Below are positions 16,304 to 24,459 of a stretch of 64,000 bases of DNA, piece by piece. A program made the translations under genes and the position numbers. Under the pieces are notes generated by a model. It did not search any database and was not told the DNA's origin. It worked only from the letters and a program-made list of their open reading frames with translations. Position 1 is the first letter of the stretch; each line of letters opens with the position of its first letter. Source of the DNA: Cyclonatronum proteinivorum (lineage in GTDB: Bacteria; Bacteroidota; Rhodothermia; Balneolales; Cyclonatronaceae); assembly GCF_003353065.1 (NCBI RefSeq), contig NZ_CP027806.1:1211001-1275000 (forward strand). The letters are read 5' to 3'.

Positions 16304-17314
16304 ATGATTTTCATCGAGAACGAAGGCATCACCGATCCCCGCATTAATCTTGCGCTGGAAGAATACGCGCTCAAAAATTTTCGGATCGGGCAGGATTTTT
16401 TGCTGTTTTACATCAATGCGCCCTCCATCATAATCGGGCGGAATCAGAACACGCTCGAAGAAATCAATCACGAATATGTGGAGCAGAACGGCATTCACGT
16501 GGTCCGGCGGATGAGCGGGGGCGGGGCAGTGTATCACGACCTCGGCAACCTGAATTTCAGCTTCATCACCGATTATGATATGAAGAGCCTGAATAATTTC
16601 GCCAAGTTTACAAGTCCCGTGATTAAGGTGCTGCGCGGGATGGGCGTTGATGCCGAGCTCAGCGGTCGAAACGATATCCTCGCCGAAGGCCGCAAAATTT
16701 CCGGCAATGCGCAGTACTCGACCACCAAGCGGATGTTCAGCCACGGCACCCTGCTGTTCGATACCGAGCTGGGAGAGGTCGCCAATGCGCTGAATGTAAA
16801 AATGAGCAAGATTCAGTCGAAGGGGCATAAGTCCGTGCGCAGCCGCGTGGCCAACATCAGTGAGTTCCTGAAGGAGCCGATGACGACCCTCGAATTCCGT
16901 GCCCGTCTGCTCAAAGGCTTGTTTGAGGAGCGGGATGATTTCGAGACCTATCACCTCACCGAGGCCGAATGGCAGGGGGTGTATCAGTTGCGGGACGAAA
17001 AGTACGGCAACTGGGACTGGAACTACGGACGCTCGCCCAAATTCAACATTCAGCGCGAACGCCGATTCCCCGTGGGTGAAATTGACCTGCGCCTGCAGGT
17101 CGAAAAGGGCATCATCGAAGAGATCACCATTTTCGGCGACTTCTTCGGCAAAGATCCGGTCGCGGAACTGGAGCAGCTGCTCACCGGTATCCGCTACGAC
17201 AAACCGGCTATCACCGAAGCCCTAACCGACGTTGAAATCAGCCGCTTTTTCGGCGATGTCGCGAAGGATGATTTTATTGAGCTGATTTACGGGGCGGATG
17301 AGGAAGCGGGGTGA
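16304..17314 (+). CDS. lplA: lipoate-protein ligase A
   Basis: 336 residues. The catalytic core is clear: IIIGRNQNTLEEIN, then RRMSGGGAVYHDLGNLNFSF (68-87), then GRNDILAEGRKISGNAQY with Lys131 at the position of the E. coli catalytic Lys133, then HGTLLFD. A C-terminal accessory domain follows (WNYGRSPKFNIQRERRFPVGEIDL). It adenylates lipoate and attaches it to E2 and GcvH proteins. It is divergent from the toxin-antitoxin pair. Normal length, no defects. Confidence 0.93.
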   Translation: MIFIENEGITDPRINLALEEYALKNFRIGQDFLLFYINAPSIIIGRNQNTLEEINHEYVEQNGIHVVRRMSGGGAVYHDLGNLNFSFITDYDMKSLNNFAKFTSPVIKVLRGMGVDAELSGRNDILAEGRKISGNAQYSTTKRMFSHGTLLFDTELGEVANALNVKMSKIQSKGHKSVRSRVANISEFLKEPMTTLEFRARLLKGLFEERDDFETYHLTEAEWQGVYQLRDEKYGNWDWNYGRSPKFNIQRERRFPVGEIDLRLQVEKGIIEEITIFGDFFGKDPVAELEQLLTGIRYDKPAITEALTDVEISRFFGDVAKDDFIELIYGADEEAG

Positions 17315-17470
17315 AGGTTGTTTCGGGCACGGAACAGAACAACTGACTGATTGAGGGCGAAGCACAGACACAGCCCTCGCGCATTTCACAAAAATTATCG
17401 AAGCAGGAAATCACCGGTTTCCTATTTTGCCCGTGTCAACTTTCCTTCGAAACGCCAAACGCAACCCGCC

Positions 17471-18664
17471 ATGAAACCTCTCGCTTCCCGCACCGACGGA
17501 CTCCGCCAAAGCGGCATCCGGGCCGTGACACAGCTCGTTAATCAGTACAACGGCATCAACATGGGGCAGGGCATCTGCGACCTGCCCGCGCCCGACCCGG
17601 TGAAGCAGGGCGCCATCGACGCCATCACGGGCGATCAGTCCGTGTACAGCTAACACAGCGGGATCTCGGAGCTGCGGCAGCGCACCCTGCGCAAGTTTCA
17701 GACCTTCAACCGGATTCCGTGCAGCAGCGAAGAGGAAGTGATGATCACCAACGGCTCAACCGGAGCCTTTGTCGCGGCCTGCCTCACCCTGCTCGAACCC
17801 GGCGATGAAGTCATTCAGTTTGAGCCCTTCTACGGCTATCACGTGCAGCTTTTGAAAGTGCTCGGCTTCAAACCCAAATTTGTGCCGCTGCGTGGACGAA
17901 GCTGGGAGGTGGATTTCGACGCCCTGCGCGCCGCCATTGGTCCCCGCACCAAAGCCGTAGTCGTCACCAACCCCGGCAACCCGAACGGGAAGGTCTGGCA
18001 GGAAGCCGAACTCAAACAGCTCCTGCGCGTGCTGCAGGAGCACGACCTCTGGGCCTTCACCGACGAGGTGTACGAGTTCATGACCTACGACGGCAACCGG
18101 CATCTTTCCCTCGCTGCCCTGCCCAGTGGCTGGGAGCGGACCGTCACCATGTCGAGCTTCTCCAAAACCTACAACATGACCGGCTGGCGGCTCGGCAGCG
18201 CAGTCGCGCCCGCGCACATCATCGAAAAAATGGGGCTCATCAACGACCTCATCTACATTTGTCCGCCTACTCCCTTGCAGCATGGCCTCGCGCAGGCCTT
18301 CGATTTACCCGAAAGCTACTTCACGCAGCTCGCCGCCGATTACGACCGCAAACGCAGCCTCTTCTGCGAGGCCCTCAGCGAAGCCGGTTTCGACTTCGAT
18401 CCCCCGCAGGGCGCCTACTACGTGTTCGCGAGCTTCGAGCCGCTGCACCGCGCCGGCATCGCAGGCTTCGAAAACGACGAAGCCGCCTGCCACACCCTCA
18501 TCCGGGAAACCGGCATCGGCACGGTCCCAGGCCGCTCCTTCTTCTCCGACCCCGCGCAGGGCCGCTTCTGGCTCCGCTTCTGCTACGCCAAAGAATACCC
18601 GGTCCTCGAACGCGCCTGCACAGCCCTCCGAAACTTCGGCCAGCGTTGCCGCCTCAAAAGCTGA
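17471..18664 (+). pseudogene. class I/II aminotransferase interrupted by one in-frame TAA
   Basis: Read through, this would be a 397-residue PLP enzyme of the kynurenine/methionine aminotransferase type: INMGQGICDLPAPDPV at the start, then MITNGSTGAFVAACLTLLEPGDEV, NPGNPNGKVW and SSFSKTYNMTGWRLGS with the PLP lysine at codon 232, then FWLRFCYAKE near the end. Codon 61 (17651-17653) is TAA, where relatives continue with a Y-S-x-x-G stretch; the next residues, HSGISELRQRTL, keep the same frame and good conservation. One base change (for example TAC to TAA) explains it. Everything else is undamaged, so this is a very recent mutation, a sequencing error, or, less likely, readthrough. A restart at the ATG at 17738 would lose about 89 residues including substrate-binding parts. 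Confidence 0.85.
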
Positions 18665-18713
18665 AGCGAATCCACCTTCCTTTTGGAAACCCCGGCGCCT
18701 GCGTGTTTTCAGG

Positions 18714-18815
18714 CTTTGTTTTTTTGGGGGGAAACTCCTCGAGCATCACGGTCTTTCGTGCTGGTTCCACACTTCCCAAATCGGTCTCATAGCGCCTTGC
18801 TTTTAGATGTTGGCG
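18714..18815 (+). repeat. dispersed ~100-bp repeat, copy C
   Basis: CTTTGTTTTTTTGGGGGG, GAAACTCC, GAGCATCACGGTCTTTCGTG, a GGTTCCACAC box, TCCCAAATCGGTCTCAT, then CCTTGCTTTTAGATG. It matches copy A almost base for base but lies in the opposite orientation. It follows the aminotransferase pseudogene and precedes the tandem palindrome array. Confidence 0.85.
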
Positions 18816-18892
18816 TTTCGGGGCGGATATTCGAAAGCTGTACCCTGAATCAAACTCCGCGAGGTTGCAATTCTGAAGGAATTAGTAAAGAA

Positions 18893-19149
18893 CCCGTCAT
18901 CCCGGAAACGCCCACAGCGAAACAAAAAACCACCCCAAAAACAGCCGGCGTTATCCGGAATCTGCCAACTTCGCCCTGCGACCATGTGTGCAGTTCCCCC
19001 GCCAAACGCTGTGCCGGACTTTGCGGAACCGGCATCACAACCCGGATATTGCATCGCGGCAATTCGCGCCTGGCAGATCCCGGATAATGCTGCGCGAGGT
19101 TTCGTGCAGGTTGAAAAGCCCTGTGCCGCAGCATTTCCGGGATGACGGG
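18893..19149. repeat. nested-palindrome unit 1
   Basis: Outer arms at 18893-18908 and 19134-19149 are perfect complements. The inner arms are slightly decayed: TTATCCGGAATCTGCCAA on the left and CTGGCAGATCCCGGATAA on the right. It is the oldest-looking unit in its middle part. Confidence 0.85.
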
Positions 19150-19179
19150 GTGGATTTGACCAGTAAATTCCACAAAGAA

Positions 19180-19438
19180 CCCGTCATCCCGGAAACGCCC
19201 ACAGCGAAACAAAAAACCACCCCAAAAACAGCCGGCGTTATCCGGGATCTGCCAACTTCGGCCTGCGACCATGTGTGCAGTCCCCCCCCCCAAAACGCTG
19301 TGCCGGACTTTGCGGAACCGGCATCGCAGGTCTGCACCAGCATCGCGGCAAGTCCGGCTTGGCAGATCCCGGATAATGCTGCGCGACGTTTCATGCAGGT
19401 TGATAAGCCTTGTGCCGCAGCATTTCCGGGATGACGGG
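19180..19438. repeat. nested-palindrome unit 2
   Basis: Both arm pairs are perfect: outer at 19180-19195 and 19423-19438 (16 bases), inner at 19238-19255 and 19359-19376 (18 bases). The loop holds a run of ten C and a short GCCGG/CCGGC inverted pair. Confidence 0.88.
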
Positions 19439-19474
19439 GTTTGGGGGATTAGACCAGTAAATTCCACAAAGAAA

Positions 19475-19727
19475 CCGTCATCCCGGAAACGCCCACACGG
19501 AAACAAATAGTCGCCAACAAAAGCCAGCCGGCGTTATCCGGGATCTACCAACTTCGGCCTGTGACCATGTGTGCAGTCCCCCCCCAAACTCTGTGCCGGA
19601 CTTTGTGGAACGAGCATGCAGGTCTGCACAAGCATCGCGGCAGTTCCTGCTTGGCAGATCCCGGATAATGCTGCATGAGTTTTCATACAGGTAAACTACT
19701 TCGTGCCACAGCATTTCCGGGATGACG
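19475..19727. repeat. nested-palindrome unit 3
   Basis: The outer arms have lost two bases of symmetry (CCGTCATCCCGGAAA at 19475-19489; TTTCCGGGATGACG at 19714-19727) and the inner left arm has one change (CTACCAA). It has more substitutions than unit 2 along its length. Confidence 0.85.
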
Positions 19728-19829
19728 CGTTGGGGGTTGAATATGACGAAATCCACATAAAACGGCTCCGATCATAAAAAATCTGCGCTCCATTTCCGAA
19801 GCTTCTCCAGCTGCCGCCTCATGCCCAAC

Positions 19830-21212
19830 TCACCTCAACGGTGTCAATTCCTCCGTGTACGGCAAAAAGATAAAGGCATTATACCGCGCAACCATGTCGC
19901 TGTTTACGTAGTTCTGCGCTGCGTCATTAGCCGGGTTGTAGACTACGCCGATGGCGCGGTGCGGTACCGGACTGCCGAAAACTTCCCGCGCGGCATCGGT
20001 GCGCAGGGGGAACCAAACCGCGCCCAGGTCCAGGCTGTAGAGGCCGGCTTCGAGGCTGCCGGATCGGGCTTCGGGCATTTCCACAATCTGCATCGGACCT
20101 TCCCACTCGAAGCCCACATTTACGCGGCCGGAGAAGGTGCCGAAGCCGAGGGCGAATACGGCATCATCCCCGAAAGCGGTGCGTGTGAGCTGTCCGATGT
20201 TGTGCATGCCCGCACTGGCCATGTCCGTCGCGCGGGCATCTCCGATATGCGTGTTGTGCGCCCAGGCGATACCGCGGGCTTCCTCCCCGTAGAAGTCAAG
20301 CAGGCGGGCGAAGGTCTGCTTAAAATTGGCGGCCCGCTCATTCCAGGATTCCGGTCCCTGAAACAGCATCCCGCGCAGGTGTAAATCGGCCTGACGAAAA
20401 ACAAAGGCGTGCTGCCGCAGGTTGAACCATTCTTCCTGCGTGAAATCATCGGGTTGCGGGTTGGCCTCGAGAAGTTCGGTGAGCTCGAGGATGTCGCGTC
20501 CGCAGTGCTCGCCGGTGCGGGCAACATGCTGCAAATAAGCGCGGTTATCCCCTCTGAAGCGATTGATACACTGCGTGGAAACGAGCAAGGCTGTGCGAAG
20601 GTCGCCTTCAAAGTGGTCGGCTTGTGCACGAAGCACCCGCACGGACTCCGGCCAGCCGTACACATCCATCCCGTAAAAACCTACTTTTTGAGCATCCTCC
20701 GGAAGCGCCGCATTCCACGCGCGCAGCCACTCTACCAACTCAAGCGTCTCCTGATTGTTCCACATCCAGCCCGGCCAGCGCGTGAAATGTGCGAGGGCTT
20801 CCCGGGCGGAGGCGGGTGCGCCGGGCAGCTGTTTTACGTATTTGTTGACCTGCCAAGCCGCATCCCAGTCGCCTTCCACTACTACAAAATTATAGCCGTG
20901 CGCTTCAATCAGAATTTTGCTCAGGGCCGCCCTAAGCCGGTAATACTCCGATGTGCCGTGCGTCGATTCGCCGAGCAGCACCGCCCGGTGACCCGCGGCC
21001 ATGGCTGCAATTTCCGGCAGACTTTCCTCCGAAAAACTCCGAAACAGCGGGTGTTCATTCTCATGCTGTGCTTCCGTCGCTGCTAATCCGGTCTCAGAAG
21101 CATCAAGCTGTAAGGGCAGCGTGAGCATCCACACAATTAGGAGCGACAAGAGTGAAGCGGCAGTCTGTGTAAGTCCGGATCCGGACGTATCATCTTGAAA
21201 AGAATAGGTCAT
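19830..21212 (-). CDS. erythromycin-esterase-family protein, exported
   Basis: 460 residues. A hydrophobic N-terminal segment (about 18-36, SLLSLLIVWMLTLPLQL) acts as signal peptide or anchor. The catalytic framework of the family is present: HRAVLLGESTHGTSEYYRLRA with the conserved Glu and His, FVVVEGDWDAAWQVNKYV, KVGFYGMDVYGW, and GIAWAHNTHIGDARATDM with the second His pair. Family members linearise macrolides, but most environmental relatives have other, unknown substrates. Export suggests a cell-envelope role. It is alone on the minus strand, next to the repeat array. Confidence 0.82.
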   Translation of the reverse strand: MTYSFQDDTSGSGLTQTAASLLSLLIVWMLTLPLQLDASETGLAATEAQHENEHPLFRSFSEESLPEIAAMAAGHRAVLLGESTHGTSEYYRLRAALSKILIEAHGYNFVVVEGDWDAAWQVNKYVKQLPGAPASAREALAHFTRWPGWMWNNQETLELVEWLRAWNAALPEDAQKVGFYGMDVYGWPESVRVLRAQADHFEGDLRTALLVSTQCINRFRGDNRAYLQHVARTGEHCGRDILELTELLEANPQPDDFTQEEWFNLRQHAFVFRQADLHLRGMLFQGPESWNERAANFKQTFARLLDFYGEEARGIAWAHNTHIGDARATDMASAGMHNIGQLTRTAFGDDAVFALGFGTFSGRVNVGFEWEGPMQIVEMPEARSGSLEAGLYSLDLGAVWFPLRTDAAREVFGSPVPHRAIGVVYNPANDAAQNYVNSDMVARYNAFIFLPYTEELTPLR

Positions 21213-21772
21213 AGCGGTGGGATTCGAAGCATTAAGTTCAGCCGAAAGAGCCGGTGATTACATGATGTGCCCCGCCGTTTAATGCGCGGGACTTTCTAAA
21301 ATAGCAATTCCCGCGAAAAACAGATGAACCGGGATCAGGTAAGCCGTTTGCGGCACGCCTGTCTCTCTACATGACTCAAGGATGATGCGAACCGCACACC
21401 AACTATCGGGCAGTTGTAAACTGCTAAACCTGCATTCAGGCATCAGCAATTGCAGAAGGCGGAAGTAAGAAGACGGAAGGCAGTGGACGGAAGACGGGGG
21501 ACGGAAGATGGAAGACAGAATGAAAAAACTAAAACGTCAACCGTATTTAGGCATCGACACGGAGTTTCCCCAAAAAAACGAAAGTCGGCACAGCTACAGC
21601 CGTTTGGAAAGGTTGAGTTGTCTTCCCAAAACATTTTTCGTCGGGACAGTGCGAACGTGGGTTTTGCCTGGTGCTGCAAGTTGCAGCGCGCAGAAACAGC
21701 TTGTTTTATCAAAACCCGAAGGCGTATTATGGGTATGCTGATCTTCATTTCAAACACGAACGCAAATAAACC
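21213..21772. other. intergenic region with a purine-rich tract and a repeat fragment
   Basis: 560 bases between the esterase start and the cupin gene. Positions 21456-21525 are a purine-rich, loosely tandem GGAAGACGGAAG-like tract. Positions 21562-21580 (GGAGTTTCCCCAAAAAAAC) match the outer end of the dispersed repeat seen elsewhere in the window. No gene was recognised; open frames over the purine tract are low complexity. Confidence 0.5.
21456..21525. repeat. purine-rich degenerate tandem tract
   Basis: Loosely repeated GAAGACGGAAG / GGACGGAAGACGG elements, almost purely purine on the plus strand. Similar tracts lie between genes in many Bacteroidota genomes (recalled, not checked). Confidence 0.6.
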
Positions 21773-22159
21773 ATGCTGAACATCCCGCTGAAACCCGCTT
21801 TTGGGACAGCCGCCCTGCTTGTATTGTTGTTGGCCGCCTGTACCCCTGAAAACGAGCTGCCCGATCCCGTTCAGGCGTGGTGGGAAGGGGCGTCAGTTTG
21901 CGAGGTGCTGGAGGAGAACCGGCATATGCGGGCGCTGCGCTGCACGTTTCCGCCGGGGGGGGGACATGAGCGGCACTTCCATGACCGGCATTTTGGCTAC
22001 ACCGTGCAGGGCAGCCGCTTCCGGATTACCGATGCGACCGGTACCCGCGAGGTTGATGTGACAACCGGTGGCCATTTCTACAGCGATGGCATCGAATGGC
22101 ACGAAGTGCTGAACATCGGGGACAGCACGGCGGTGTTTCTGATTATTGAGCTGCGGTGA
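21773..22159 (+). CDS. cupin-domain lipoprotein
   Basis: 128 residues. A signal peptide ends with the lipobox LLAAC (Cys23), giving a lipid-anchored envelope protein. The rest is one small cupin barrel: CTFPPGGGHERHFHDRHFGYTVQGS contributes the His cluster of motif 1, and GGHFYSDGIEWHEVLNIGDSTAVFLIIELR supplies motif 2 with its histidine. Metal binding is likely; no substrate can be named. It is convergent with the redoxin gene, whose terminator lies between them. Confidence 0.75.
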   Translation: MLNIPLKPAFGTAALLVLLLAACTPENELPDPVQAWWEGASVCEVLEENRHMRALRCTFPPGGGHERHFHDRHFGYTVQGSRFRITDATGTREVDVTTGGHFYSDGIEWHEVLNIGDSTAVFLIIELR

Positions 22160-22231
22160 AAACAAGGCGCGCGGTTGCGGGCAAATTTTTTCGTCAAACC
22201 AAAGGGTATTTCGACACCTGTTTTCGCGCAC

Positions 22232-22264
22232 AAAAAAAACTCCGGGAAACAAATCCCGGAGGTT
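22232..22264 (-). terminator. intrinsic terminator of the redoxin operon
   Basis: CTCCGGGA/TCCCGGAG stem with a run of eight A on its left, which is a T tract on the minus strand, 30 bases past the redoxin stop codon. Confidence 0.85.
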
Positions 22265-22294
22265 GACTAAAAAAGTGTACCGCAGCAATCTTGC

Positions 22295-22921
22295 TTAGTA
22301 CTTCACCGAGCAGCCGTAGGGGCGGGTCGTTGGGATGGCTACGGGCTCGCCGGCCATTGCGGCATCGAGGGCGGCTACGAGGTAGTTCTCGGCTTCGGCA
22401 ATGGTATCGGGGTTGGCGCTTGGTACGCTGTCGATGGCACCGTCATACAGTAAAATGCCGTCCGGATCAATGACGAACATGTGCGGGGTAGTGCGGGCAT
22501 TGTAGGCACGACCCACATTGCCGGGCTCATCAATCAGGATGGCGTGCTGCGCGGAGTTGTGTGCGCGCATGGCTTCGCGGGCCTGTTCCTGTGTGAGATG
22601 TCCCTGCTCGCCTTCGCGGGAGGAAATAATGGAGAGCCAAACGACATCATGCTCCGCATAATGACGCTGAAGGCGCTGCATTTCGCCTGCGCCGTAAAAC
22701 TTGCGGACAAACGGGCAGTCGTGGTTCAGCCACTCAAGCACGACAAAGCTGCCGCGGAAATCCGAGAGGCTTACTTCTTCGCCGTTCTGATTGACAAGCG
22801 TGAACTCAGGGGCGGCTTCTCCGATAGGCGGAGATTGCGGGCTGTCGCCGGAACCGGCAAAAACGCCGCTAAACAGGCCTGCAACAAGCAGCAGGCTGAT
22901 GGTAAGAGCTAACTTTTTCAT
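22295..22921 (-). CDS. exported AhpC/TSA-like redoxin
   Basis: 208 residues from the ATG at 22921, which directly precedes a signal peptide (KKLALTISLLLVAGLFSGVFAG); a longer frame upstream only adds unrelated sequence. The thioredoxin-fold redoxin starts at APEFTLVNQNGEEVSLSDFRG, with the peroxidatic-type cysteine in LNHDCPFVRKFY and the cis-proline loop ARTTPHMFVIDPDG. The C-terminus PYGCSVKY is characteristic of a redoxin subgroup and may supply a resolving cysteine. A periplasmic thiol role is inferred. It is the second gene of an operon with the DsbD-N-like gene 28 bases upstream. Confidence 0.82.
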   Translation of the reverse strand: MKKLALTISLLLVAGLFSGVFAGSGDSPQSPPIGEAAPEFTLVNQNGEEVSLSDFRGSFVVLEWLNHDCPFVRKFYGAGEMQRLQRHYAEHDVVWLSIISSREGEQGHLTQEQAREAMRAHNSAQHAILIDEPGNVGRAYNARTTPHMFVIDPDGILLYDGAIDSVPSANPDTIAEAENYLVAALDAAMAGEPVAIPTTRPYGCSVKY

Positions 22922-22949
22922 GAGCTTAGAGATTAGGGTTAGGATTGAT

Positions 22950-23780
22950 TCAGGGATGGTGAGATTCGATATGGAACGCCCGGTTGCCGTGTTCCGTGCC
23001 ATGGACGAGTACGCCGGCTACGCTACCGGGCGTACTGTGCGCGTACCGGGAAAGGCGCAGCTGCATCCAGAGGGCGCCATCGGCAGTTTGGATTTGCTGT
23101 GCGGCGGTGTTATCCACGAGATCATCGGCGATGGGGTAGAACCGCAGGGGGTCGGTTTCGGGATTGAAAGCCGAGGCAAGCGCACCCTCAAGGCGCAGGA
23201 TGATGTGACCCTCATCGGTGGTGAAAGCCGGATTCAGGTCATGGGCTTCGGCGGGAAGTTTGTCACGGAAGCGTCCGAAAAGGCCGGCATGTCCGGAGGC
23301 CTGCTGTTCTGCGGACTGCACCTCAACGGTAATGCTGTGCCGCTCGAAGGCCGGCAAACAAACGGCTTCGCATACAAGGTACTCAAGCCGGGCTTCGAGG
23401 GTGTAACTGCCCGGTTCAACTGAAGCGGCAACCGAAAGCGGCTGCATCAGCAGGGTTTCGTCTTTGTAGCCGTAGGTGATAAGGTGCCCCTCTTCGAAGG
23501 TGCCGGGAAAGGGCCACTGGATGTCGCCGGTGCTGAAGCCTTCGGGAAGCTCCCATGAAATGCGCGCGGCCAGTCCGGAATCGCCGGGGTTGCGCCAGTA
23601 GGTGTGCCAGCCGGACTCAATGTCAAAATGGAAGCCGAGGGTTGTTGATTGTCCTGCGGCGAGCGGCATGTGCTCGGAAATCAGGCTTACATCCACATGG
23701 TCGGAGCCTGGACTAGGTTGCGCGAATACGTTTGTTTGAACAACAATCAGGCTGAAAAACAGTGGTAAAAGGTATTTCAT
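22950..23780 (-). CDS. DsbD N-terminal-domain-like exported protein
   Basis: 276 residues with a cleavable signal peptide (ending FAQ). The body is the immunoglobulin-like domain found at the N-terminus of the thiol-disulfide transporter DsbD: ESGWHTYWRNPGDSGLAARISWELPEGF, then IQWPFPGTF, then LEARLEYLVCEAVCLPAF with the Cys-x3-Cys pair. Membrane and C-terminal thioredoxin domains of DsbD are absent, so it is a free-standing periplasmic domain. It likely hands electrons to or from a partner; the redoxin encoded next, 28 bases on, is the obvious candidate (inference). Confidence 0.8.
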   Translation of the reverse strand: MKYLLPLFFSLIVVQTNVFAQPSPGSDHVDVSLISEHMPLAAGQSTTLGFHFDIESGWHTYWRNPGDSGLAARISWELPEGFSTGDIQWPFPGTFEEGHLITYGYKDETLLMQPLSVAASVEPGSYTLEARLEYLVCEAVCLPAFERHSITVEVQSAEQQASGHAGLFGRFRDKLPAEAHDLNPAFTTDEGHIILRLEGALASAFNPETDPLRFYPIADDLVDNTAAQQIQTADGALWMQLRLSRYAHSTPGSVAGVLVHGTEHGNRAFHIESHHP

Positions 23781-23960
23781 GCGCGGTTTGGTTGTGATGA
23801 AAAGTTAGTGAGATATATACAAAAACAATCCAAGCCATGAAACTCCGCCGCCAATGCCTTTACATTTGGTGCGAAATCTTTGAAAATCAGAAGTTTCGGG
23901 AGGGGACCTCAAAAGCGTCTTTGCATGCTGAACCCGCAACAATTATTCGCCGAGTTGTTG

Positions 23961-24167
23961 CTATGTCTTATTTGCTGCGTATAGCTGACAGGCCAACAAG
24001 TCTTCCAATTCAAGATCAGAATAATCCCGTAGAATTTCGTGCATATCCATTCCGGAATTCATGAGTTCAAGAAGTGACTCAACAGGGTATCGCAAATTTC
24101 GAATGACCGGTTTTCCGAAACAAATATCCGGGTTTTGTGTGATTCGGTTGAGGTGATTGTCGCTCAT
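23961..24167 (-). CDS. DUF433 protein (antitoxin-like), orphan
   Basis: 68 residues from the ATG at 24167. It shows the DUF433 pattern: LNRITQNPDICFGKPVIRNLRYPVESLLELMNSGMDMHEILRDY, then LELEDLLACQLYAA. DUF433 proteins are small helix-turn-helix-like partners of PIN-fold DUF5615 toxins. No DUF5615 frame follows in the 180 bases downstream, so the toxin is missing or was lost. It may be a solitary antitoxin or a remnant. Confidence 0.8.
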   Translation of the reverse strand: MSDNHLNRITQNPDICFGKPVIRNLRYPVESLLELMNSGMDMHEILRDYSDLELEDLLACQLYAANKT

Positions 24168-24330
24168 GTATAAAAATAGTAAGGATGTGCTTATTGCCTC
24201 GCGGATTTTAAGGATTAAGCAGGATTTGCGCGGATTATTTTTAGGATGATTCCAACTCCAAACCCCGCTCCGCGTCATCCCGAACACCTGCCCTTTTTCA
24301 ACAACAGGGATGTCTGGAATTAGCACGGAG

Positions 24331-24430
24331 CGCCTGCACCCAAAAAGCAAGGAACACGACACCGATTTGGGATGTCAGGAACCAGCATTGTCTCCAGTGA
24401 TGTGCACGGGGTTTCCCCCAAAAAAATACC
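24331..24430 (-). repeat. dispersed ~100-bp repeat, copy D (diverged)
   Basis: Read on the minus strand: ATTTTTTTGGGGGAAACCCC, a CATCACTGGAGACAATGCTGG variant of the core, GTTCCTGACATCCCAAATCGGTGTCG, and CCTTGCTTTTTGGGTG. It fills most of the gap between the DUF433 gene and rlpA and lies 30 bases past the rlpA stop. Confidence 0.75.
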
Positions 24431-24459
24431 GGAATGGGAATCAGCACCGGTGCCGCTCA

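Larger units (their letters stand above)
18880..19745. repeat. array of three tandem nested-palindrome repeat units
   Basis: Three units of about 255 bases follow each other with periods of 287 and 295 bases. Each unit is bounded by an outer inverted repeat, CCCGTCATCCCGGAAA and TTTCCGGGATGACGGG, and holds an inner inverted repeat, TTATCCGGGATCTGCCAA and TTGGCAGATCCCGGATAA. Between units lies a shared spacer containing GACCAGTAAATTCCACAAAG. No transposase or tRNA is inside. Open frames through the array repeat with it and show no domain, so it is probably non-coding. The array fills the gap between the aminotransferase pseudogene and the esterase gene. Confidence 0.9.

Noticed and set aside
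18850-19506. Long open frames through the tandem array that look like a repeat protein
   Set aside because: They repeat only because the DNA repeats; frames are open on both strands, no domain or start signal is present, and the composition follows the palindromes.
23781-23960. DUF5615 toxin gene downstream of the DUF433 gene
   Set aside because: All three minus-strand frames are broken or featureless and lack the family's LLDENLP-like start.
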